A DNA stretch of 64,000 bases from Daldinia sp. FL1419 (GCA_025201765.1 MU623472.1:32907-96906), one strand, 5' to 3'; numbered from the stretch's first letter, positions 1 to 11,953 are shown. Notes: a model not told the origin generated them from the letters alone. Made by a program: numbers and translations.

Positions 1-712
1 AAATAATATTCAAAGTCGAATATATCCCATTGCATTAAGATAAAGCTAAAGCTATACTAATCCAAGCACCCTAATCCCAATTCCCATTCCTAGGTAGGTA
101 CTTACAACAATCCGCCTAGACACTCAAACGAAAAGAAAACCCCCCTTAAAAAAAGACAAGCGCGTGCCCAAACCTTACTACAAATATCGTGTCATTTCCA
201 TACCTAGCTAAGGTAATTACATTCGACGATATCCGCTTGACTTCCTGACTTGGTCGACCATCATATCGCCCCCAACATCAACATCAACATCGACAGAAGA
301 CCAACTCGAAAATAAAACATCAACCCCAGACTCCCACCAAGGTATAATAAAATAAAACGAAAACAAAAAATTTGTTGGATGCTCATGGGTATGGGGGAAC
401 TTGAATATGATCTTCTCCCTCTCCCCCAATGTCGGCGAAAAAAGAAAAAAAAGATTTCAGCAAACGCCATGATATGATATGATCCGGCCTCGTTTGTACT
501 CTACTCCGGCAGGCGTGAGACTGACTACCCGGAGAGGCCGTCGACCGCCTAAGAAATGCACACGGTGCCGTGAACCGCAAGTCATCGATTCGTAACACGT
601 CAATATGCCGACCAGTCCATCCCCTTCCTCTGCCTGTGCCTCTTCCGCTCCTCTCCTAAGTATAAACTCCCCCTCGGCGCACCACATCTATCTCCTCTCC
701 TCTCCTCTCCTC
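1..712. other. Spacer downstream of the tail-anchored protein gene
   Basis: No credible gene is visible. The short open frames here are low-complexity or antisense shadows. A (CCTCT)n pyrimidine run at about 692-712 directly abuts the stop codon of the gene at 713-2077, so it lies in that gene's 3' untranslated region. Confidence 0.6.
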
Positions 713-2077
713 TCAAGCAGCCACGCTTTTCGCCACGCTCCCCCAGCGAAACCGCCTCAACGTCCCCCCGCCACTCCTAATAACATCTCTGCCGCAGGTA
801 CTCCCATCCGCCACGGCGCTAGCATTCGTCCCCAGACTCCCCAGCGTCTCCTGCCGACCGACCTCCCGCCCGATAACATACCCCGCGCCGAACCCGACAA
901 CAGATACGAGAACGACTACGCCCGCGCTGACGACCCACGTAAGCAGCGTCGGGCTAATCAGCGCGTCCTCGGCCGCAGCCGCAGCCGCCGCCGTGCTCGT
1001 CTTCTTCTTCTTAGTAGCGCGGGGCGATTTCGAGATAGGCGTGGGCGTAGCCGTGCGCTTGACTTTCTCAACCGGAGATTCGCGGGTAATTTCCGCAGTC
1101 GGATTCGTTCTAGAAGGATGTTGGGCAGCAGCCGTAGCAGTAACAGTTCTCGTCTGGGCGGCCGAGGGTGGTTGTGGGTCCATTAGCTCGCTCTCGGGCA
1201 CGAAGCGTAGCTCCATAGGTTGATTGCCAGTGGCTGCGGCGGGGGGAGAGCGGCGCTCGTCTATTTGCTTTTCGCTGCCGTCCTTGGTTCGCTTGCCGGC
1301 TGCAGCTGCGCAGCTAAGCAGAGTCGTCAGACTAGCACGCAGGGCCGCGTCGTTATCGGCTTGGTAGTTTGGCGACATGAAATTAGGGGTGCGGCGGTCG
1401 ATGCGGGTTTGTGATCGCTGGCCGAAGGATGGTCGGTGATGTTGTGGAATGGTCGAACTTGCTGAGTGTCGGTGGGTTAGATGCGAAGGTGGATGCGAGA
1501 ATGCATTAGGTTGAGGTCGGAAAGGTTCCGAAGGCCGTTGGGCCAGTGCCGTCGCACGATCGTCGTCGTCGTCGCTCGAGTCATCTTCGACTGGCTGAGC
1601 TGAGCGTCGCAGAGGAGTGGTTCCAGCAGGTTGAGGGGAAGTGATATTTTCGGCGGAGCTGGTTAAAACTCGGTCGTCTTCGCTCTCACTCTCGTCGTAC
1701 TCTTCTTGGCTACTACTTGCACCCGCCTGACCTGCTTGTCCTGCTTGAACGGTAACAAAAGTGGATTGTCGAGGGTCGGGTCGCGCATAAGACTGCGGAT
1801 GTAAACGTCGTCGCCTTCGAGGGTCGTAGGAGGAGCCCACTTGTAGACCCGTAGTGACGATCTCATCTCCGATGGACGATACGGAGGACGAGGAAGGATG
1901 CGAAGCTACCTCGACCCATGATTCTGATACAGTTAGGTTTTGGTTTGGTTCTTGGCTGTAGAATAGGTTAGGCTCACCGTCATTTCGTTGGCGCTGTTGG
2001 CCGGATGCAGGCCGCAATGCAGCGGAATTAGCGACCCGCTGTGAGTCGTTGCTACGTTGCCAGTTATGCCCCGACAT
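713..2077 (-). CDS. Tail-anchored, low-complexity protein of unknown function
   Basis: Single-exon gene of 454 aa, with ATG at 2077 and TGA at 713-715. I do not recognise a named family. The N-terminal third holds SESWVEV (about residues 50-56) followed by a serine run and GDEIVTTGL. A basic RRRRR patch follows, then an acidic stretch (SSDDDDD). A central segment (DNDAALRASLTTLLSC) looks like a conserved short helix. Then come long Ser/Pro/Thr-rich linkers and a lysine patch (KKKK). One hydrophobic stretch near the C-terminus (LLTWVVSAGVVVLVSVVGFG) is followed by a short tail of about 55 residues, which suggests single-pass tail anchoring with the bulk in the cytosol. WVEV fits the W-x-x-L/I/V core of Atg8-interacting motifs, so an organelle-anchored autophagy role is possible but is inference only. 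Confidence 0.75.
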   Translation of the reverse strand: MSGHNWQRSNDSQRVANSAALRPASGQQRQRNDGEPNLFYSQEPNQNLTVSESWVEVASHPSSSSVSSIGDEIVTTGLQVGSSYDPRRRRRLHPQSYARPDPRQSTFVTVQAGQAGQAGASSSQEEYDESESEDDRVLTSSAENITSPQPAGTTPLRRSAQPVEDDSSDDDDDRATALAQRPSEPFRPQPNAFSHPPSHLTHRHSASSTIPQHHRPSFGQRSQTRIDRRTPNFMSPNYQADNDAALRASLTTLLSCAAAAGKRTKDGSEKQIDERRSPPAAATGNQPMELRFVPESELMDPQPPSAAQTRTVTATAAAQHPSRTNPTAEITRESPVEKVKRTATPTPISKSPRATKKKKTSTAAAAAAAEDALISPTLLTWVVSAGVVVLVSVVGFGAGYVIGREVGRQETLGSLGTNASAVADGSTCGRDVIRSGGGTLRRFRWGSVAKSVAA

Positions 2078-2383
2078 CTTGGGTTTAGAAAATGGACGAA
2101 TAAATAGATAAATAAATAAATAGGATAGGATAGAATAGAATAGAATACGACAGCTTAGGGAAAAGTATTTGAAAAAAGAAAACGCTCCTGGATATTATGT
2201 TTTAATGCTCGAATAAATCCAGATAGGTGATGGAGTAGCGATAGTTAGGCAGATTTAATCCGACGGTGACGATTTCTGACTACTAACAATGGACGCTCTG
2301 TTTACCAACCGTCGGCGATTAGGAGGTTAGGCTTTGGGGGGAAGACTTTAAGAGGCTTGGAAGACTCGGGGAGGTTTTTTATT

Positions 2384-2478
2384 GGGGGGGGGGGGGGGGG
2401 GGGGCAAATAAAAATTTCCGGAACCCAAAAATATAACCACCCCCCAAAAAACCCAAAAAAGCCCACAAACTAAAACCG

Positions 2479-2541
<63 letters not shown>
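2384..2541. repeat. G21 ... C63 homopolymer pair
   Basis: An uninterrupted run of 21 G (2384-2404) is followed 74 bases later by an uninterrupted run of 63 C (2479-2541). On one strand they are inverted complements and could fold into a hairpin or G-quadruplex/i-motif structures. Runs of this length are also typical sequencing or assembly artefacts, so the true length is uncertain. Confidence 0.9.
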
Positions 2542-5500
2542 ACATTCAAAGTTGCCGTCTCCAACAAGAGAAGCCAGCCAGCAAGAAGCCAGAAAAGGCC
2601 AGCAAAGGAATGCCCCGCGCCTTCAAACTACTTTCTCTTACTGAAGGGCAGGGATCTGCTGATCTACGTTAGTTCATTCGTGCCAGGTAATCGTAAAGTT
2701 ATATGTATCGTAGTTATGTATTGTATAATACGTGCATAGGAAAAAGAAAAAGAAAAAGAAGGACTTACATGCTTAATGTAACTAATGTAACTAATGTACG
2801 TATAATTATAGTTATTGTATAGGAGAGGTAAGGTTGTATTGCACATGTACTCTTCCAAGTTTGATCAAGTCGGAGGAGTGGCCTGAGGGAGTTTGAATAA
2901 TAAAGACGGATAATCAAATCAACTTGAAGATTCGATATGAATAGATCCAAGGGATGATGAATCTGGGTTCATAATAGTATGGTCAACCGCGTGGGATGTT
3001 TCTAAAAAACGAATGATACTAATAAACAACACGAGGAAAAGGGGTGGGAAAGTTATTAGGTAGTCTCGGTCACACGCAAAAAAAAAGAAAAAAAAAGAGG
3101 TATGAGTCGGAACAGGTTAAACAAATTGATAAGAAGGGAAAGTTCCTAAACAAACTTGTCTGTCTTTGTTTCGGTTCTCTACCTACTTAACTTGCTTGCC
3201 TGTAGATCCCTTATTACCTTACCGCCTTAGACAAGAAAATAGAGACCCTCCGGACAGGCGTGTCTTAAGTCCGCTATCGCACCCGGCCAGTTCCAAGGGT
3301 GCTAAGCTAATAATACCCTCTCTTTGAATTAGGTAGGTAGGTAGGGGAGGTAGGGCAAGAAAAGGGAAAGGGGAACGTTTATCATTCAATACGCTGATGA
3401 CGATATCTTACCTAGATCAACCCGTACATAAATAAGATAGAGGTATATCGATAGTATATCTGAGGTAGATATATCCGTTATTCTCATTAATAAAGGTACG
3501 GAGCGATACAAAGTTACTACTACCACTACCGAATCGGCATCTAGGCACAATTAGGATAGCGTCTTGGCAGATCTCACTGATAACGTGCGTATGTACCTAA
3601 TATAGGTAGGTACAATAATAACGATAATAATACAAGATAAGCCCATCCAATTCTTAGTGTATATCAACTAACTGCTTTAACCACCCATAACTAACTTACC
3701 TATTAACATGTAACTAGGCATTTTGCAAGATGCGATACCTACGGGCGTACAATACACGTACCCAGCATACCAAACCTGTGCAACATAGATCATCCGATAT
3801 AAACATATGACGCGACCTAAACATACATAAAAACTTACCTACCCATAACTACGCAATCGCAACGCCCGTTAAGCCATCACACATTACATGATACATAGAG
3901 TCGGCTCTAGGTTCGATACCAAAAACTCAAAACTAGATCGAGCTCCCCTTCGATCACGGGTCGGGCAGTGCAAATGTCACCAGCCCAAATGTCACCAGCC
4001 CCCCTGGAGGGAACGAGCAGGGTGGTCATAGGTCATAGATGTGTCAGGCACATCCCCCCACTACGCCTTATTCGGCACGCTAACCCGTCTTCCGTCCGTC
4101 ATGCTTACGCACTATCGATAGGTAGTTACCTCTTATTTACTACTTACATCTTTTATATGTGCCAGACCAGACCTCAGTCCAAACCCTCCCAAATCCTCCC
4201 CTCTATCAATCAACTGACTTGGGGCTATTCCATCTCGTGTATACTGCTATACCCGCTGCACCTCCCTATACGGCATATAATGCAATAGTATTTCAGACAT
4301 TCCGATTATTTTCCAATCATTTTCACAATAAATCAATCAAAAGCTATTGCATACGCTCAACCTTGAAACTTACAACAAGACAAGATGGACTAGGACGACG
4401 TGCTCCTACTAAAGCCATAACTAACCATGCGGCGTGCACTAGGTACGAAAGAAGACGATATGTTACTAATAGCCAGTCACGCCGCCAAAACTAATTATTA
4501 ATCACTTCCATTAATGCTAGTCCTGATCTCACTTCTCCCATACCAAAGCTCATAAGCTGACAAGGTTATCAACCCCAGATGTAGCTCTACATGGCCGACC
4601 AAGACTGATTGAGTTGATTTCTTTAATTATAGATAGCAATGCTCTAGCATAGCTTTCTATTTTCCTGGTTAAATATTGGCCAACTTTAATGCCACTCCGC
4701 GTCTCGTTACAAACACTCTCCAGAGCGAGCCTGGGCCACTAACGGTCGGTTCCACTTCGTAATAAGCCTAGAGGAACGACCTGAACTACCTGACTTTTCG
4801 TACGTTCCCGTTTCTGGTTCGTCGTTTTGTTGTGCCGCCCAAGCTTATCCATGGCCCTCTTAATGGCTTGGGAAATCCCAGGGTATAAGTGAGCAAGGAA
4901 TAGTATTCAAGCGCCCAATATAAGAGGCATGTAGCGCACCCAGCCGTAATAGGGGGCAAAAGTCGAACGGCCCAACATAACGGCACCTCCATTCTAGCCC
5001 TCATTCCATAAACGGCGTCTATCATAGATTCCTCTGCCTGGCAGAAAGAGTCTGACACTCTCGGGTTGGTACCTAAATTCAAGCCGCACAACCTGGTCGA
5101 TGCGTGATTCGGGCAGGATGTCGTGGTGTGGAAGGTACGTGCCTCGACATATTCTACTCGAGTTAGCATTGACCTGCTGGAGGTGACTTAGGAAGGAGTA
5201 TCAATGAGAATCCATATTAAGTAGGCTATTGGGATCTTTTTGGTCGTGCAGTAAATTCTCGATCCTCATAACCTGGGCGTCGTAAAATGGAATAATAGTG
5301 ATGGATCCCAACGGAAAACCGTTTATAAAGCTGGGTTGCAAATCCTTATAAAGCTCCTCAATGATATGAATGCCGTAGTTGATTCGGAATATTGCTATTG
5401 TAGTTTTATCAGCGCTAAGTTCTCACAAACTTTGTTGGTGAGAAGCGTGGCTTGGGTTTGTGGTGCTTTAAGATATGAATCTAGTAGTCCTTTATTGTAG

Positions 5501-8325
5501 TCGAGCCTTTGAGTAGTTTTATATCGTTTTGAAGGCGGGTTTCTTGATACGTCCGAGTTTTGCTAAACGTTGATTCGTTTTTCTAGGTTATTGAGTGGAT
5601 GACCTCTATAGCCTCTTTTGCCAGGCCGCCTCGCTGGATCCTGTTCAACCATCCTTATCTGGCGGTTCAGAGCAGTTGCCCGTAATCAAATATCCCATAT
5701 AATATCTTGCGTCTCCCCCTTGACTAAACTAAACTTAGCAACAATCCTCCTCGGGGTCTTCTAAGTTTTCTTGTCCACGATGTCTTCATTCTTGTTGGAA
5801 TGTGTGTGGCTGGTATACAGGGATATAATACGCCCCACATCCGTGACCTTATATATCGTAGATATGCCCATCTATTCTCTAAGATAGACTTGACAATACA
5901 AGTAACTTACCTCATACATGCGTTCTATTTCAACAATTCTCCCCACAGCATCACGTTTTGAATCTATGGGGTGATATTTGGTAGTCCCCTCCATCTGTTG
6001 TCTATATTCCCTTTGCCAGTCTTATCAAACTAGCTTTCGTGATGTATAATTTTGTAATGAATGTGATGTTGGGCTATCTTTTATCGTAAAATATCAAGTG
6101 CTTGAGCCGGGTATTCGCTCGATTTCACCATGTCGTATTCCTATGACCCGCCAGGGAGCCTCCTCCAAAAAAGAGTTTTCCATCCAGCACGTTTTGCTAG
6201 ACGATGGCTTGCCGGCTATTTAAAATAGTGCTTAGACTGGGAAGTACTGGATTGACCTCTATATCTTTTAAGTTTGTATTTGGTCTATATTTCAAAGTTA
6301 GCGATGCTTCGGAAACACCAGCGTTGCAGGAAATCACTTCAACATACGCTGCGCTTGCTGTCTGTAACTACCTAGTTATAGCCCCGTGGCATTAACAATC
6401 AACAAACAAACACACACGACCGGAGGTGAAAGCCTAAGACATGTGGGGAAAATCAATCTCGGAGCGATTCCACTCGGCCACAGCCTGAACGAACACTGAA
6501 ATGTACTCAGTGATCTTGACGCCTGTACTATAGCTGACTAGTGCATGGGGATTATCTCCATGGACCTTCTAGGGGTCCAAAGTATTTGTTGCAAGCCGAG
6601 ATGACTACGGCTGCTGACTGCTGGAGATTGACAACATAATAAATAAAATTTAGGGTGGGATCTAGGAAGTAAACACTAATGAGTGCTTGAACGACGTTTG
6701 ATAAAAGTATCATCTTGAAGACCATATTTGAGATAATAGATGTGGTTTAAAGTGTGGTTGTGGTTTGAAAGTAGAGTCGTAGGTAGCGTTTAGGAGTTTG
6801 AATATCACGTAGCTCATCTTCGCTATGGAACAAGTAATTAAGGCTTGAATAAAGTATGTAGAATAGAGAATCGAAAAGTAGAAAAAGATTTGAGGGATTG
6901 TTGAGTTGCGGAAGGGACAAATTGTAAGTAGTGACGATTGAAAAATGAAGGTTGGTAATCCCACACCTGTCACTTGAAATTATTGGCCGACATAATAGGA
7001 CGTGGGCCCTAGTTTAAGGGAGGAGGTGTGAATTTAAAGGTAATGTAAATAATTGTATGCCTTGGGTACCTAGGTATGTAGGTACCTATATGGTATATAA
7101 GGTAACTACGTGGCATGACATCCGTATTCAAGTTAAGTCATGGACCCAACAAGGTTCCTAACAAGTAACTTACAGCTGGCTGCCTTGGTAATCCAAATGG
7201 AAATCGCATCAAGGTTGTGATGGAAGGTAACTTCCACGGTACAAGGAAAAACAAAGAGGCATGTAACCGCAAGTCCTATAAACTAACAACGTGACCTTGA
7301 TGTTGCTATGCTCAACACTCCTAATCCCCTAGCAAGTACCTCCCAACTTACTAATCTAACATCTAGTCCAACTGATATTACTACCTAGGTGTGCTTTAAG
7401 TATGAACCTTTCGGGATGGGATTTGCGTTTCAAGGTAGGCATTAGCTAGCTAGGTATAAAATATATTATTTAGTGGAAATAAAACCCCAAAGATAATATT
7501 ATAGAGTAAGGACTCATAGTATCACGCCATATAAAAGGTAGAATATGTTCAACATATACTTGTTTTACGTACGTCCTTATCTATGTAGGTAGATAGTTTC
7601 TCATCTTAATAGACTTTTGGCGGTTCATCCTCTCTTTCGCTGATATTCAGGCGCATAATTGCTAATTAAAGGGGATTCAAATCGAATTTTCTTCAAGTCT
7701 TATAATAATGAGGGAGGCCATGGTGTCTTACAATAAGGTACATGCATGTTGATATGCGTGGATAATTAAAGAGTTATCATAAGGGGGAATATGCCGAAGG
7801 TACAAAGCCTCACAGTTTAGGGGCTTATAGGAGATAATCGATAGCATAGTCTATTGTTATAATCCTGACTCTATAGTAGATAGAGCTAGGCCCAACACAC
7901 TACAAGACTCTCTAGACATACATATGGGTTGTTGAACGTCATTCGATTCAGTATTAATGGAACTTAGTAGTTGTTACAAATCTATGTACTAGGCACATAC
8001 ATTTCACATTTACACAGCAACAAGGTATACATGAACTGGTGTACTTATTTCAGTAGTAACCTAACGCGACTATAGGCTAGCGACTATTAAGCTTGCGGGG
8101 TGCACAAGGCAGGGTATACTCACCGAGATCTGACTTATTCAGAATGTAAAAGCAGTCGTAACAGAAACCATAAATCATTCGCATTTGCAAGAGCAAGGAA
8201 CTTTCTTTTTTGATACCCTCGAACGCCGTCATAAAGCCCTCATAGTCTAGAAGTTTGATCCGCTTCAGGATGCCAGGGGTGTGCCCCAAGCATGAGAAGC
8301 TTCATACCATTTTCATCGACTGAAA

Positions 8326-8529
8326 AGCCCTCAGAGCCCACAGAAGGAAAAGCCGACTTGATGAAGAACTGATATGCCACGATGCAAATAGCATCAGCAC
8401 AGATGACTGTGCTTTCAGTTTGAAGCCCTCGAACCCTCAAGCCCTCAGAACCCACATGGAGGTTTCCCTCCGATCAAGCCCACAGGTATATCGCAGCTTT
8501 TTACTAAAAGCTTAGCCCTCAAAGCCCAC
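8326..8529. repeat. Three dispersed copies of a 16-bp motif
   Basis: AGCCCTCARARCCCAC occurs at 8326-8341, 8440-8455 and 8514-8529, with partial copies between (for example at 8424-8438). It lies just 3' of the nucleolin-like gene. Read in that gene's sense it is GTGGGYTYTGAGGGCT, so it could lie in its 3' untranslated region. Confidence 0.7.
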
Positions 8530-8635
8530 AACTCTCAAGGAGTTTATAGTTTCGGAGAAGCCGACCAACCCACAAAGCCAACCGTCATGTGTGTCAAAGA
8601 ACTCTGAGAACAGAGTCTAGTGCGGCTAGACCACT

Positions 8636-10240
8636 TTAAAAAGTGGTCTTCTTGCCTTGGAACGACGCGCCACCTCGGCCACCAAAGCCCCCTCGTCCAC
8701 CTCCACGACCACCAAAGCCGCCGCCGCCACCACCGCGACCGCCGAAACCACCACGTCCACCACCTCGGCCGCCGCCACGGCCACCACCGCCGCGACCTCC
8801 AAAGCCGCCGCCGCCACGACCACCCGAGTTACCATCACGGGGCGGTCGCTGGCTGGCGAAGTCAAGACGGACGGCGCGGGCACTACGGCCCTCACCAATG
8901 TAAGCACCATTCTTTGCGTTGAACACACTCTTGGCATCATCGACTGACTCGAAAGATACGTAACCGAAACCCTTGCGGTTGCCAGAATCACTATGGGAAT
9001 GTCAGCATTGAGGTATATAAAAGAAGAAGTACGTATCGAGATTACTTACGGGTCGGTAGGAAGTCGAACACTCTTGACTTCAGCAACTTCGCCGAAGAAT
9101 GCAGTGACCATCTCCTCATCGACATCCCAAGGAAGGTTGCCGACGAATAGGGTGTCGCTCTCCGCGCTAACTACGTCGCCGTGCTGCTTGGCACGATCGG
9201 CGGCACGAGCGTTGGGGGTAGCGTCTTCAGCGGGGCGGGGCTTGGAGGGGTCTAGTCGCATAGGACGGTTGTCGAGCTCAACACCGTTCATCTTCTCGCA
9301 AGCAGCCTGGGCATCCTCAGGGGTGGCGAAGTCGACGTATCCAAAGCCGCGAGACCGTTGCATGGCCTTGTCAGTAACGACACGAGCGTTGGTCAAGCCA
9401 GAGCACTCCTTGAAAGCATCGTAGAGTCTCTCATCATCTACACCCCAGCCAAGGTTTCCGACGAAGAGAACCGAGCTCTGCTCCTCAGAGCTCTCGTCTG
9501 TCTTGGTCTTCTTAACGGGAGCAGACTCTTCGTCCTCAGCCTTGCGCTTCTTGGGTTGCTCGGGCTTCTTCTCAACCTTAGCCTCTTCCTCGGCGCTAGA
9601 GTCATCCGAATCGTCGGAGTCTTCTTCGGCGTCGGAGTTGGAGGAATCAGAGTCGTCAGAGTCTTCGGCCGATGACTTGAATTCACGTTAGCGGGGTCTA
9701 ATCGAGTATACTTGGGGATCAACATACCTCCTTCTTGGCCTTGGCCTTGGCTTTGTCGGCGGTAGGCTTAGCATCAGCGGCATCATCGCTGTCGTCACTC
9801 TCCTCGTCGGAATCGGACGAGTCCTCAGACTCGGACTCAGATTCAGACTCAGACTCAGACTTGGCAGCCTTAGCCTTGGCCTTTCCGTTGGTCTTGCCGT
9901 TGGCGACGGGCTTGGCGGCCTTGCCATTGGTCTTGGCCTTTGCGGCGGGCTTCTCCTCCTCAGACTCGGAAGCGGAGTCGTCAGAGTCGGAGTCCGAAGC
10001 AGAAGCAGAGTCGGATTCAGAGTCGTCGGAGCCAGAGTCAGACTCAGAGTCCTCAGATTCGGACTCGACCTTCTTCTTCTTCTTAAGGTCCTTCTTAGCC
10101 TTTACGGCCTTTGAGGCGACTTCCTTAGCAGTCTGCTTGGCCTTAGCCTTGGGGCTTTCGGCGGCCTTGGTAACACCAGCATTCTTGACGGCGCTGGAAG
10201 CCTTTGCGGCCTTGCCGTTTGCTTGCTTGACCTTGCCCAT
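8636..10240 (-). CDS. gar2: Nucleolin/Gar2/Nsr1-type RNA-binding protein
   Basis: Three exons: 10240-9728, 9675-9050 and 8990-8636. Introns are 52 nt (branch GCTAACG) and 59 nt. The joined frame is 1,494 nt, giving 497 aa. The domain order is diagnostic. An N-terminal Lys/Ala and Ser/Asp/Glu-rich region (about 1-230) has repeated acidic serine clusters of the kind phosphorylated by CK2. RRM1 (about 240-313) carries LFVGNLGW and RGFGYVDF. RRM2 (about 345-425) carries LFVGNLPW and KGFGYVSF, and the second intron splits it exactly between PTD and SGNRKG. The C-terminus (about 435-497) is a GGRGG/RGG box. Family members act in the nucleolus in pre-rRNA processing and small-subunit assembly. The upstream region holds A/T-rich AAAAATTT-like elements and a perfect palindrome. 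The yeast orthologue is NSR1. Confidence 0.93.
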
Positions 10241-10929
10241 TGTTGTTGAACTTAGATATGAGTGAATGGGGGTTGAAGAGAGTAGGTCTTGAAGGAGTGA
10301 GTTTTTGGGGAATTGAAAAGAAGGAATTGATGAAAAGAAATTATCTGAGGAAGAAGGGTGGGAGCTGTATTTTATCCTGCAGAAATAAGGTCTAACGGGT
10401 GTGGTTGGTAGCTCTGAAAAAATTTCAAGGGACCTAGGTCCCTCTCTAGAAAATTTCATTCTGCCGGTGGGGCAGTGGTGGGCGGTAAGTCTTAGCGCGC
10501 TTGATAGCTTCTTGCTTGGTGTGTGATAGAACGGCCCACAAATCACATCCGTTCACACTAGTGTAATTCACGCAGCTAATTCACGGATAACTACCTATAC
10601 CACTGTACCTTTGTATTTTTGTACCCAGACCCAGATATATCTAAGTACTGTGTAGGTATCCACTGCAGGTGCCCGGGCAGCACTCCAATACTCAGGTACG
10701 TACCGAAACATCCAGCCACGACCTCGGAAACCCAATCACGTGACTGTATTTTGTAGTGTATCGTATTGGAATTGCTGGATTACTGATTTGTTGGAAGCTC
10801 CATTACGAAATAACGGAGATTTGAGATTCAACCACACGCGACAAGTGTTGAATCACCACAGCTTAGAGCTCCCTCCCTAGCGACTACTCGATCGCGAAAT
10901 TGAATTGCTCTGGTTTCTACGTAACCAAA
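10241..10929. promoter_or_regulatory. Divergent intergenic promoter region
   Basis: This 689-bp region lies between the nucleolin-like gene (-) and the complex I subunit gene (+), so it must hold both promoters. A perfect 16-bp palindrome, AGGGACCTAGGTCCCT, lies at 10428-10443, about 190 bp upstream of the nucleolin ATG. It is flanked on each side by GAAAAAATTTC and GAAAATTTC. These resemble the AAAAATTTT element common upstream of ribosome-biogenesis genes in yeast. Function is inferred from position and motif only. Confidence 0.5.
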
Positions 10930-11380
10930 ATGCCGACCCCCGAATCCGAAGCATTCCTGGCTAAGAAGCCGACCGTCCCTCCCACCTTCGACGGTGTCGA
11001 CTACGAAGATAACAAGCGATTGAAGCAGGCGCAGGATGCCATCATCCGAGAGCAGTGGGTGCAGGTTATGATGGGACGACTGGTCCGAGAGGAGTTGAGC
11101 AAATGCTACTACCGCGAGGGTGTTAACCACCTGGAGAAGTGCGGCGCTCTACGAGGTTAGTGGGTTCTGTTACTGCTCTTGGAGGTCCTGTAGATTTTGG
11201 CGGAAATTCCGACATCCAATCAATAAACTGGCTATATTCAATTTCGAAGAACGGGGGGTATGCGTTACTTGCGGTGGCTAGACTAACACGAGAATAGAGA
11301 AATACCTCCAGATGCTCAAGGACCACAGGGTACGGGGTTACTTATTCGAGCAACAGAACTACATCTCCAAGAGTTCGTAG
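10930..11380 (+). CDS. NADH:ubiquinone oxidoreductase 12 kDa subunit (PDSW/NDUFB10 type)
   Basis: Two exons, 10930-11155 and 11298-11380, encode 102 aa. The intron is 142 nt, with branch GACTAAC about 10 nt before the acceptor. The protein begins MPTPESEAFLAKKPTVPPTF and continues with FDGVDYEDNKRLKQAQDAI, REQWV and CYYREGVNHLEKCG, then exon 2 gives KYLQMLKDHRVRGYLFEQQN. From memory this matches the fungal accessory complex I subunit called the 12 kDa subunit, related to mammalian PDSW/NDUFB10. Such subunits sit in the mitochondrial membrane arm and have no catalytic residues. The spaced Cys residues (CYYREG and LEKCG) fit the family. It shares the upstream spacer with the nucleolin-like gene and lies next to a second mitochondrial protein gene. 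Confidence 0.87.
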
Positions 11381-11953
11381 ACAACGATAAATGAATTACG
11401 TACGGAACCATTATGGTCGGGTACCTATCAATGACGTTGCGACCAAGATGCATGGGGTGCACGAGGACTGCTTTGGACGGAGCTCTTTACATGAGGATGT
11501 TATCCGGTGCGATGCGGACATTTGGTCCGCCCGCAATGACCCGTGTATTGTACATACCTTATTCAGCAGCAAATCCCAATATGAAGACGACATAAATCTC
11601 TTTTAATGACTTTATAAGCAACCGGAAGTAAATCAATAGGTTACTCGTACTTAAAAGCTTCATGTACCCGGATTATGAGGTATTCAGGTATATAATTAGC
11701 TCATGCCTGTAAAGAGGTGGTTGAGGCTCTTGGGGTCTTATCCCTATCATAACCGGGTCCGTACCAACTTTGTAGCTGCCCGCTCTGCCGCTCCAATTGT
11801 ATTGTATGTACATCGGCGAAAACTAACCTAAAGCTCCGACCCTGACAAAATTTCTGGAGCTTCGATAATTCGTACATTTGAATTCCCGTCCATATATCCA
11901 ACCAGCGCCTGCCGCACTCCCACTCCAAGTACCAGTAGCAGCAGTAAATCGCC
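11381..11953. other. Spacer between two mitochondrial protein genes
   Basis: It holds the 3' end of the complex I subunit transcript and the promoter of the mL54 gene. The small open frames present (60-84 aa) lack domain, start-context or splice support. No gene is called. Confidence 0.6.

Larger units (their letters stand above)
2078..8635. other. 6.5-kb gene-poor spacer
   Basis: No gene can be supported. The spacer holds simple repeats just upstream of the 2077 start (AAATA and GGATA tracts at about 2100-2145), the G21 and C63 homopolymers at 2384-2541, many copies of the short motif TAGGTAGGTA/ACCTACCTA, and a repeated 16-bp motif near 8326-8529. The open frame at 4786-5169 (-, 127 aa) has no recognisable domain or splice context. 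The stretch at about 5200-6200 looks like scrambled coding-like sequence, but no frame stays open and I could not name a parent. Confidence 0.5.

Noticed and set aside
605..1186. 193-aa Arg/Ser-rich open frame on the + strand
   Set aside because: Antisense to the 454-aa tail-anchored protein gene, no domain, biased composition.
2348..2567. Poly-glycine open frames
   Set aside because: They are only the translation of the C63 homopolymer.
3908..3918. GGTTCGATACC, a tRNA B-box-like string
   Set aside because: Flanking bases do not form a T-arm stem or an acceptor stem, so no tRNA is called.
4786..5169. 127-aa open frame on the - strand
   Set aside because: No recognisable domain, no splice context, and surrounded by stop-rich sequence; chance frame is as likely.
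8643..8947. Open frames rich in Pro/Arg or Thr/Ala on the + strand
   Set aside because: Antisense shadows of the RGG box of the nucleolin-like gene.
9735..10265. 176-aa Ser/Leu-rich open frame on the + strand
   Set aside because: Antisense shadow of the Ser/Asp/Lys-rich first exon of the nucleolin-like gene.
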